A DNA stretch of 39,284 nucleotides, taken from Thermanaerothrix sp. (GTDB lineage Bacteria > Synergistota > Synergistia > Synergistales > Synergistaceae). The DNA lies in assembly GCA_026417795.1 (NCBI GenBank), contig JAOACP010000018.1, forward strand, positions 1 to 39,284, in the 5' to 3' direction. Within the stretch, counting starts at the first letter, position 1; the number at the start of each line of letters is the position of its first letter. The notes beneath the pieces are model-generated. The model was not told where the DNA came from. It made no database searches and was given only the letters and a program-made list of their open reading frames with translations. The position numbers and the translations under genes were made by a program. Below, one piece after another: positions 33,212 through 39,284 of this stretch.

Positions 33212-34429
33212 TTGCCCGCTTGGAAGAGGGGACGCCGTGTCCTTGTGGGGGTGTCCGGCGGCATATCCGCCTATAAGATATTGGATTACATAAGGCATCT
33301 CCGCAGGCTGGATTGCGAGTTGGAGGTCATCTTAACCAAAGGGGCGGAGGCCTTCGTAAGCCCTCTGGTCGTATCCACATTGACGGGCCGGCGTTGCTGG
33401 TTGGAGGAAGACTTTCTTGACCCCTCAAGGGGTTATCAGATTCCCCACATAAGCTTGGCGGATTGGGCGGAGGTTTTTGTAATAGCCCCTTGCACGGCTA
33501 ACGTGCTCAGCATTGCCGCCGCTGGCGCTTCGGATACCCTGTTAGGGGCGGCCCTTTTGGCGGTCCGGTGTCCGGTTTTGATCTTCCCGGCCATGAACGT
33601 GCACATGTGGGAGCACAAAGCTACCCAGCGAAACCTTCTAACCTGTGCCCAGTGGGGGTATGAGGTTATACCGCCAGAGGAGGGGGCCCTTGCATGCGGT
33701 TACGAGGGCAAGGGACGTCTCCCCTCCACGGGGGTTTTGGTGGAACACACGTGGCGGGCCCTTTGCCCGGATAAATCCTTCCGGGGCAGGTCTTTCCTCA
33801 TAACCGCCGGGCCTACTTGGGAGTTTATAGATCCCGTCAGGTTCATAAGCAATCCCAGCTCCGGTAAGATGGGAGTTGAACTGGCCAGGGCTGCATGGTA
33901 TCGGGGAGGAGATGTCACGTTGATCTGTGGCCCCGGGGTGTCGGTGGATGTTCCGGGGGCTAAGGTTATCCCCGTGATATCCGCCGAGGACATGCTCTTA
34001 AGATGCCTGGAGAACCGAAGCGCGGATGTGGTGATAAAGGCTGCCGCGGTGGGTGACTATCGGGCTGCAGCCCCCAGTTCATCGAAGATAAAGAGGGAGG
34101 GGCGTGGAAAGCTTACCTTGGACCTAGTAAGCAATCCGGATATTGCTGCAAGGTTGGGTGAAGGGAAGCGGGAGTCTCAGATCCTGGTCGGCTTTGCCGC
34201 CGAGACGGACAACCTGGACGAGAACGCCCTTAAAAAGATGAGATCCAAGGGGCTGGATGCCATCGTGGCCAATGACGTTACGGAGGAAGGTTCCGGCTTT
34301 GGGGTTGATACCAACCGGGTCGTCATGTTGGACAGGGCTGGTGGGCGATTTGAGTTTTCCGGGACCAAAGAGGATGTGTCCCACCTTATCCTTGATCGGG
34401 TGGCGGCTATGATGGAGGGGGCCAAGTAG
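33212..34429 (+). CDS. coaBC: Bifunctional phosphopantothenoylcysteine decarboxylase / synthetase
   Basis: CoaBC adds cysteine to 4'-phosphopantothenate (CoaB) and decarboxylates the product (CoaC) in coenzyme A synthesis. The N-terminal flavin domain has GVSGGISAYK, the catalytic His in IPHISLADWAE, PAMNVHMW and the ACGYEGKGR loop. The CoaB half has ITAGPTWEFIDPVRFISN, NPSSGKMG and KAAAVGDYR. ATG 33185 lies inside rpoZ; TTG 33212, 9 nt after AAGGAGG and one base past the rpoZ stop, is more convincing and gives 405 residues. Confidence 0.95.
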   Translation: MPAWKRGRRVLVGVSGGISAYKILDYIRHLRRLDCELEVILTKGAEAFVSPLVVSTLTGRRCWLEEDFLDPSRGYQIPHISLADWAEVFVIAPCTANVLSIAAAGASDTLLGAALLAVRCPVLIFPAMNVHMWEHKATQRNLLTCAQWGYEVIPPEEGALACGYEGKGRLPSTGVLVEHTWRALCPDKSFRGRSFLITAGPTWEFIDPVRFISNPSSGKMGVELARAAWYRGGDVTLICGPGVSVDVPGAKVIPVISAEDMLLRCLENRSADVVIKAAAVGDYRAAAPSSSKIKREGRGKLTLDLVSNPDIAARLGEGKRESQILVGFAAETDNLDENALKKMRSKGLDAIVANDVTEEGSGFGVDTNRVVMLDRAGGRFEFSGTKEDVSHLILDRVAAMMEGAK

Positions 34430-34433
34430 GTTA

Positions 34434-36200
34434 GTGGGTATGCTGGGGGTCCTGATAGCAGGTCCTTGGCGGGGGCCTCTGTCTTACCTTTGGGGAGGGC
34501 CTTTGGACGAGGGTGTCCCTGTTAAAGTGCCGCTCGGGAGAAGGGATGCCTTTGGGGTTGTTACGGGACCTTGTGCGGAATCTCCGGTTGGAAAGATTAG
34601 ATCCATATCTAAGGTTTTAGGTGATCCGCTGCCCAAGGATCTCTGGTACCTAGTCGGATGGTCTTTTAAGTGGCTTGGAGTTCCCATGGGGAAGACCTTG
34701 GAGCTTGTGGCTCCCCGATGGTTTTATCAGGAAAAGCCCGTCGTTTCTCTATCCCTTCCATCGCTGGAGATCCGGGAGGACCGTAAGCTCCAGATGGAGC
34801 ACGTACTTTCTCCCTCTGACCATGACAGGATATGTGAGGTGGCCCGCATGTTTGCCCCCAACCTTCTGGCCCTCTTCCCGCAACGTCAGTCGGCGGCTCT
34901 TTATGGGGAGATTTTGAGGGGAGAGGGCCTTAGGGTTCTGGAGTGGCCCGCATCTGTGTCTGCCCAACGTAAGGCCTATCAGAAGGTGCTTAGCGGCGAT
35001 GTAGATGTTTTGGTTGGGTCCCACGGGGCTGCCTTCTTGCCTTTGCCTCCTGGATGGCGGGTCTTTCTGGACGATGAGAGCTCCGATGCGTGGGTTCCTG
35101 TCTCCTATCCTACTTTTTCAATCAGGGCGATGGTGGTGGAGAGGTGCAGGGTGGCCGGTGTGCAGCTGGCTTTGGGTTCAAGATTCCCCTCCTCAAAGGT
35201 TTTTCTTCGGTGTGCTAAAAGGCCGGAAGGGGATCTGACGGCGGCCAGGAGGGTGGTTCTGGTCAAACCCAACAGATCCAGCGGCGTAGGGGGGCTGTTG
35301 TCTTATACGCTAATAAACAATACCAGAAGGGTTTTGGGGGCTGGCGGCGCCGCTCTTTGGATCCTTGATAGAAAGGGCTATGCGGGATATCTTGTATGCC
35401 TGGACTGCGGGGAGGATATAAGGTGCACAGCTTGCGGAACTCCTATGGGGCTTGATGCGGATTCCGGCGTGGTTAGATGTCCTTCTTGCAAAGATCGTAG
35501 GAAATCACCGGAGCGCTGCCCTGTTTGCGGGGGGCCCTTTTTTGAGATGGGAAGGGTGGGGCTCCAGGCGGTTTTGGACGAGGCGCAGCGAAGGTTTCGG
35601 GACTACCGGATACTATACGTAGACGGTGATATGCCGCAATCCAGCCTTAAGGACCTGATCAGGAGGGTGGAACCACCTTTTCTTGCGATTGGCACCAGAT
35701 CGGTGCTATCGCTTTGCGATCTGTGGGATGTGAAGTTGGCTGCCTGGCTAGAAGCCGATGCGGAGGGTTTTTCAAAGGCCGGTTACGACAGGGATTTCCG
35801 GGCACTTGCTATCATGTGGGAATCCCTCTGGAGGGGCAAATCCCCGGAGGGAAGGACGCTGTTGGTTCAGACCCTTCGTCCTGCCCGCGGTTGGAGGCGG
35901 TTTTTGAGATCTGGCTGGAGGCGCTTTTGGGAATGGGAGATCAAGGAGCGTTTGGCCCTTCGGATGCCGCCTTTTTCCAAGGTCGTAAAGATCAAGGTGG
36001 ATCTTTCGTCGCTAGAGGCCTCCCGGGTTGCCCTTGAGAGGCTTGAGTCCTCCGGGGGAGTAATTGGCTTTGATGAGGATCCCGAAGGTTTTATGGTAAC
36101 GCTGTCCAGGGATGCGGATGTGGAGACCGTCCTATCCCTTCTTCCTCCACCTGCAAGGCTCACATCAAAGTTGCCTGCGGTTTGGGTATTTAACGATTAG
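34434..36200 (+). CDS. priA: PriA-like protein lacking helicase motifs
   Basis: The position after coaBC and the eight paired zinc cysteines (C322, C325, C331, C334, C349, C352, C362, C365) mark this as primosomal protein N-prime. Canonical PriA is about 730 residues; this is 588. Where Walker A (GxxGSGKT) should lie, around 144-160, it reads LLALFPQRQSAALYGEI. The DEEHD box is FLDDESSD (211-218), GSATPS is LGSRFPS, and the QVAGRAGR motif is missing after IGTRSVLS. It should therefore not hydrolyse ATP as a helicase, though DNA and primosome binding may remain. Start GTG 34434 or ATG 34440. There is no frameshift; the frame is intact throughout. Confidence 0.85.
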   Translation: MGMLGVLIAGPWRGPLSYLWGGPLDEGVPVKVPLGRRDAFGVVTGPCAESPVGKIRSISKVLGDPLPKDLWYLVGWSFKWLGVPMGKTLELVAPRWFYQEKPVVSLSLPSLEIREDRKLQMEHVLSPSDHDRICEVARMFAPNLLALFPQRQSAALYGEILRGEGLRVLEWPASVSAQRKAYQKVLSGDVDVLVGSHGAAFLPLPPGWRVFLDDESSDAWVPVSYPTFSIRAMVVERCRVAGVQLALGSRFPSSKVFLRCAKRPEGDLTAARRVVLVKPNRSSGVGGLLSYTLINNTRRVLGAGGAALWILDRKGYAGYLVCLDCGEDIRCTACGTPMGLDADSGVVRCPSCKDRRKSPERCPVCGGPFFEMGRVGLQAVLDEAQRRFRDYRILYVDGDMPQSSLKDLIRRVEPPFLAIGTRSVLSLCDLWDVKLAAWLEADAEGFSKAGYDRDFRALAIMWESLWRGKSPEGRTLLVQTLRPARGWRRFLRSGWRRFWEWEIKERLALRMPPFSKVVKIKVDLSSLEASRVALERLESSGGVIGFDEDPEGFMVTLSRDADVETVLSLLPPPARLTSKLPAVWVFND

Positions 36201-36291
36201 CCCCTAGTATGGCTTTAGTATTTTTGTGTTTTGTATGCTTTTGTAGCCTTAGAATTTGAGGTTTAGTTTGGGATATGAGGAGGTGATCTCT

Positions 36292-37617
36292 TTGTCCGTG
36301 GTGGCTATAGTGGGGCGGCCGAACGTGGGAAAGTCGTCCCTTTTTAATCGCCTTATAGGCAAAAAGCTGGCCATAGTTGAGGACATCCCGGGTGTTACCA
36401 GGGACAGGCTGTATGCGGAGACCGAGTGGGACGGCAAGAGGTTTTATCTTGTTGATACGGGTGGCATCGAACCTGCTTCTCCACATCCCTTTCAGGACGC
36501 CATAAGACGTCAGGTGGAGATTGCCCTTAAGGAGTGTGATGTGGTCATATTCCTCCTGGACGGTAAGGAGGGGGTGACTGCCGGCGACGAAGCCATAGCA
36601 GAGATGTTGCGGAGGTCTTCTAAACCGGTGGTGGTGGCGATGAACAAGATAGACAATCCCAAGAGGGAAGAGAACGTCTTGGATGCTTATTCTTTGGGAT
36701 TTCCTATTGTTATGGGGATAAGCGTTGAGCACGGAATAAATATGGGTGACCTGTTGGATGCGGTGGCGTCCTCTCTTCCCGAAGATGACCTTGCAGAGGA
36801 GGACGAGGATTCCATAAAGTTTTCCATAGTGGGCCGCCCTAACGTAGGTAAGTCGTCCTTGTTCAACCGTCTCATAGGGGAGGAAAGGGCGGTAGTAAGC
36901 CCTTTGCCTGGCACCACGAGGGATACGGTGGATGTGGACTTTCAATGGAATCAGTTGAAGTTCAGGATAATGGATACCGCTGGGCTTAGGAGAAAGAGCC
37001 GGGTTGATGACTCGTTGGAGTATTATTCCGTGGTAAGGACATTAAAGGCCATAGACAGGTCCCATGTGGCTTTGCTTCTGATGGACGCTTCAGAGATGCT
37101 TACCGAGCAGGACAAGAGGCTGATGCTTCACGTTGAGGAACGGGGGAAGGGTTTGGTTATTGGGGTCAACAAGTGGGACCTTCTTACCCCGTCCAATGAT
37201 CTTGGGGATCGTATAAGGGATCGTATAAGGGATGAGCTCCCCACCTTGTCTTATGCTCCAATGGTATTCTTATCCGCCAAGACCGGCAGAGGAATACAGA
37301 AGGTACCTGAGCTGATAGCCAAGGCCCATGCCAACCGGCTAAGAAGGCTCAAGACGGCGGATCTAAATAAACTTCTCCGGGATACCCTCCAGTTTGAGAG
37401 GATGCCAAGTGATGGCAAGGGAAGGTACCTTAAGATATACTATGTAACCCAGGCGGACATGGCTCCACCTACGTTCATCTTCTTTGTGAACCATAGGGAG
37501 CTGGCCGATAGGTCTTTTACAAGGAGGATGGAGAAGCTCATAAGATCTATGGGTGACTTTGAGGGGACTCCGGTGAGAATTTGGTTTAGGAATAAGGAAG
37601 ATCAATCTGAGCGGTAA
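36292..37617 (+). CDS. der: Ribosome biogenesis GTPase Der (EngA)
   Basis: Der has two tandem GTPase domains and a KH-like C-terminal domain and matures the 50S subunit. Both G1 motifs read GRPNVGKSSLFNRL (about 8-21 and about 185). G3 is DTGG and DTAG; G4 is NKID and NKWD. The frame extends to 36256, but GAGGAGGTGATC, an unusually complete match to the 16S 3' end, points to TTG 36292, giving 441 residues starting MSVVAIVG. Confidence 0.97.
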   Translation: MSVVAIVGRPNVGKSSLFNRLIGKKLAIVEDIPGVTRDRLYAETEWDGKRFYLVDTGGIEPASPHPFQDAIRRQVEIALKECDVVIFLLDGKEGVTAGDEAIAEMLRRSSKPVVVAMNKIDNPKREENVLDAYSLGFPIVMGISVEHGINMGDLLDAVASSLPEDDLAEEDEDSIKFSIVGRPNVGKSSLFNRLIGEERAVVSPLPGTTRDTVDVDFQWNQLKFRIMDTAGLRRKSRVDDSLEYYSVVRTLKAIDRSHVALLLMDASEMLTEQDKRLMLHVEERGKGLVIGVNKWDLLTPSNDLGDRIRDRIRDELPTLSYAPMVFLSAKTGRGIQKVPELIAKAHANRLRRLKTADLNKLLRDTLQFERMPSDGKGRYLKIYYVTQADMAPPTFIFFVNHRELADRSFTRRMEKLIRSMGDFEGTPVRIWFRNKEDQSER

Positions 37618-37618
37618 C

Positions 37619-37648
37619 TTGACCGGATAAGCGTTGGAGCATCATAAT
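37619..37648 (+). promoter_or_regulatory. Candidate promoter of the HU gene
   Basis: TTGACC at 37619-37624 and CATAAT at 37643-37648 are 18 bp apart, immediately after the der stop. A start near 37655 leaves a leader of about 60 nt before HU. Confidence 0.6.
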
Positions 37649-37714
37649 TGATCGAAGCTTTTTCTGTTTCCCCTGGCCTACGGCGGGGGGACTTTATCTT
37701 GGAGGTGAATTGTG

Positions 37715-37996
37715 TTGACCAAGGCGGATTTAGTTAATGAACTGGTCAAGAGCGTGGAGGATCTTACCAAGAAGAAGGCGGCGGAGACGGTAGATGCCAT
37801 CTTCAATGTGATTCAGGAGGCCCTAGCAAAGGGGGAAAAGGTCCAGCTGGTGGGTTTTGGTACCTTTGAGGTGCAGACCCGGGCAGCCAGGGAGGGGCGT
37901 AATCCCCAGGATCCGACCAAGACCATAAAGATTCCCGAGAAAAAGGCCCCGGTCTTCAGGGCCGGCAAGGCGCTTAAGGATGCGGTTAACAGGTAA
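37715..37996 (+). CDS. hup: HU-family nucleoid protein
   Basis: HU dimers bend and compact DNA. The protein is 93 residues with MTKADLVNELVK, LVGFGTFEVQTRAAREGRN and PEKKAPVFRAGKALKDAV, the complete family pattern with a DNA-binding beta arm. TTG 37715 gives the usual M-x-K start; GTG 37712, one codon earlier, is also spaced acceptably from GGAGGTG. It is a single gene with its own likely promoter and terminator. Confidence 0.96.
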   Translation: MTKADLVNELVKSVEDLTKKKAAETVDAIFNVIQEALAKGEKVQLVGFGTFEVQTRAAREGRNPQDPTKTIKIPEKKAPVFRAGKALKDAVNR

Positions 37997-38062
37997 GACC
38001 TTGGGTTGGGTGCTGATGTTTTGATCTAACAGGTTTGTTTTGAGATATTTCGTTAAAAGATA

Positions 38063-38138
38063 ACCGGAGAGGAGCCATATCCCTGAGCTCAAAGCGTGTT
38101 TTGTGGGGTGGGAGTCCTCTCCGGTCATATTTTTATTT
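38063..38138. terminator. Large convergent hairpin between HU and rsmA
   Basis: An 11-bp perfect stem (ACCGGAGAGGA at 38063-38073 with its complement at 38115-38125) closes a 41-nt loop. CATATTTTTATTT follows on the plus strand, and on the minus strand it is followed by TATCTTTT. It probably terminates both genes. The loop is long for a simple terminator, so a stable small RNA is possible. Confidence 0.65.
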
Positions 38139-38163
38139 GTGTCTTGACAGCCCTTGGTTTATT

Positions 38164-39000
38164 TTAGCTTTTAGCTTCGCAATCCTGCCATTGAAAGGAG
38201 GAGGCCAGTTTAAGCCAATGGCTCAAGGGAAGCTCCTCGGCCCTTGCGTTTTCACGTAGTCCCACCGATAGGAGGCGTCTCAGCCCCTCTTCGCGGAATA
38301 TACCAGCGATTCCCCAGTTGTTAAGCAAGGTTTTTCGCCTTTGGGCAAAGGATATCTTCAACATTCTGCGCCAGTTTGGATCCCTTGGTAGATGATGGTT
38401 TGAGGTTATGTCTATCCTCACCACCGAAGAGTAGACTTTGGGTATTGGGCGGAAAGCTCCCGGAGGGACGTTCATCACCTTACACACCTTACCCATAGCC
38501 TCCAGAGTAACGCCCAGGGGGCAACGGTCTTTGCTGCCTTCCTGTTGAATCATCCTGATGGCGGCTTCTCTTTGGACCATCAACACCATCCTGGTAAGAC
38601 CCAAAGGTGCCAGTTCCTCTAGGAACTTCCAGACGATAGGGGTGGTTATGTGATACGGAAGGTTGGCTACGACTAGGTTGGGGGTGCATGGCAGATCCCT
38701 TAAAAAGTCCATCTTTAGGGCATCTTGCCATATGACGGTGAACCTGTGATCCTCCTTGGCCAGGGGATCAAGAAACTGGGACAACCTCCGGTCCACCTCA
38801 ATGGAGATCAACCTTGCACATGGCCATTTAAGGATCTCCCTTGATAGGATGCCCTTGCCCGGACCTACCTCTAATATCACTTCGCCGTCCGAGATTTCAG
38901 CGGCTTGGGCTATCTTCTCCACCACACCGTGGTTTATCAGGAAGTTCTGGCCTATGTCGGTGTCGTGCCTGAATTTACCCATGGAAGTCTTGTTGTCCAA
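38164..39000 (-). CDS. rsmA: 16S rRNA dimethyladenosine transferase (KsgA)
   Basis: RsmA dimethylates the two adjacent adenines (A1518, A1519) in 16S rRNA helix 45. Motifs are DIGQNFLI near the N-terminus, the SAM-binding VGPGKGILS, ANLPYHITTPIVW and the C-terminal FAQRRKTLLNN. TTG 39000 lies 10 nt after GGAGG and gives 278 residues; ATG 38982 is the alternative but has no clear ribosome site. Longer frames upstream run into the tRNA-Pro terminator and tRNA. In Firmicutes rsmA precedes veg-ispE; here it lies 15 kb away. Confidence 0.95.
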   Translation of the reverse strand: MDNKTSMGKFRHDTDIGQNFLINHGVVEKIAQAAEISDGEVILEVGPGKGILSREILKWPCARLISIEVDRRLSQFLDPLAKEDHRFTVIWQDALKMDFLRDLPCTPNLVVANLPYHITTPIVWKFLEELAPLGLTRMVLMVQREAAIRMIQQEGSKDRCPLGVTLEAMGKVCKVMNVPPGAFRPIPKVYSSVVRIDITSNHHLPRDPNWRRMLKISFAQRRKTLLNNWGIAGIFREEGLRRLLSVGLRENARAEELPLSHWLKLASSFQWQDCEAKS

Positions 39001-39044
39001 TTGTCCACGTCCTCCAGTCCCCGGGAACCCGTTGCTTGTGTTTA

Positions 39045-39077
39045 AAATAAAAGAAAGGCGGGGGAAACCCCCGCCTT
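39045..39077 (-). terminator. Terminator after tRNA-Pro
   Basis: On the minus strand AAGGCGGGGG and CCCCCGCCTT form a 10-bp perfect stem with a 3-nt loop, followed by CTTTTATTT. It lies 7 bp after the tRNA-Pro CCA end and before rsmA, so rsmA may depend on read-through or a promoter I could not identify. Confidence 0.85.
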
Positions 39078-39084
39078 CATATCC

Positions 39085-39162
39085 TGGTCGGGATGAGAGG
39101 ATTCGAACCTCCGACCACCTGCACCCCATGCAGGTGCGCTAGCCAGGCTGCGCTACATCCCG
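39085..39162 (-). tRNA. tRNA-Pro (GGG anticodon)
   Basis: The minus strand gives a 78-nt cloverleaf: acceptor CGGGATG/CATCCCG, GCGC D-stem, anticodon stem CCTGC/GCAGG with loop ATGGGGT (anticodon GGG), TTCGAAT in the T-arm, discriminator A and encoded CCA. It reads CCC and CCT codons. It has its own promoter and terminator. Confidence 0.95.
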
Positions 39163-39173
39163 AAAGCAAGGGT

Positions 39174-39202
39174 ATTCTATTACCTTTTCCCGATTTGGTC
39201 AA
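39174..39202 (-). promoter_or_regulatory. Promoter of tRNA-Pro
   Basis: On the minus strand TTGACC (39202-39197) and TAGAAT (39179-39174) are separated by 17 bp, putting the start a few bases before the tRNA. The -35 box begins five bases after the 77-bp repeat, as at the argG leader promoter. Confidence 0.82.
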
Positions 39203-39207
39203 GGGCT

Positions 39208-39284
39208 CGAATTGCCTCACGTAAAATCTAAACGAAAAGGGAACGTTGCCTCACCTAAGAATCCAAACGAAATATGATCCCCTA
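39208..39284 (-). repeat. 77-bp end repeat, right copy (inverted)
   Basis: This copy is the exact reverse complement of bases 1-77. Read on the minus strand it contains the same two GTGAGGCAA-ending direct repeats and runs toward the tRNA-Pro promoter. Similarity drops after this point apart from the shared CTTGAC of the two -35 regions. Confidence 0.9.

Noticed and set aside
34674-34694. GVPMGKT in the PriA-like protein as a Walker A motif
   Set aside because: It has one residue too few for the GxxxxGK[ST] loop and lies in the N-terminal DNA-binding domain, where canonical PriA has an unrelated LGEVLRLALP-type segment.
38143-38170. TTGACA at 38143 as a plus-strand promoter
   Set aside because: No good -10 box lies 16-18 bp downstream, and transcription would run antisense into rsmA.

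Overview
The window is a block of chromosomal housekeeping DNA with no rRNA, phage, insertion-sequence or CRISPR content. Several gene orders are typical of Gram-positive genomes: veg-ispE-purR, scpA-scpB-pseudouridine synthase, yicC-remA-gmk-rpoZ-coaBC-priA and lepA-hemW. Together with a T-box leader, a B. subtilis-type Fe-S PurF, a B. subtilis-type PurR, selA-selB, a Thermotoga-like monocluster ferredoxin, heavy use of AGG and ATA codons and many TTG starts after strong Shine-Dalgarno (SD) sites, this suggests an anaerobe, possibly a thermophile. My best guess is the Synergistota (Thermanaerovibrio-like). That placement is inference; no rRNA is present to confirm it.

Layout. (1) 1-1845: a 77-bp end repeat, a strong promoter, a T-box leader and argG. 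(2) 13.1 kb down to 1.85 kb, minus strand: one tightly packed operon, purC-S-Q-L-F-M-N-H-D-E, plus a YhcC-type radical SAM gene, from one clear promoter at 13138-13166. It covers de novo IMP synthesis except PRPP synthetase, PurB and any PurK. (3) 13.3-14.45 kb, minus: an exported protein of eight exact 40-residue beta-propeller repeats. (4) 14.5-21.4 kb, plus: lepA, hemW, an unrecognised gene, selA and selB. (5) 21.5-23.9 kb, plus: veg, ispE, purR, a 59-residue ferredoxin and a CAT-anticodon tRNA (probably Ile2). (6) 24.0-31.2 kb, plus: nif3-like, trpS, scpA, scpB, rluB-type synthase, HDOD, cmk, plsC and hflX. (7) 31.3-38.0 kb, plus: yicC, remA, gmk, rpoZ, coaBC, a priA homologue without its ATPase motifs, der and an HU gene. 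(8) 38.1-39.2 kb, minus: rsmA and tRNA-Pro(GGG).

The last 77 bases are the exact reverse complement of the first 77. Both copies end 5 bp before the -35 box of an inward-reading promoter (argG leader on the left, tRNA-Pro on the right), and each holds two degenerate 23-24 bp direct repeats at a 35-bp period. The two signals most worth following are this promoter-abutting repeat and the PriA-like protein that keeps its eight zinc cysteines but has lost the Walker A, DEAH-type and QxxGRxGR helicase motifs.
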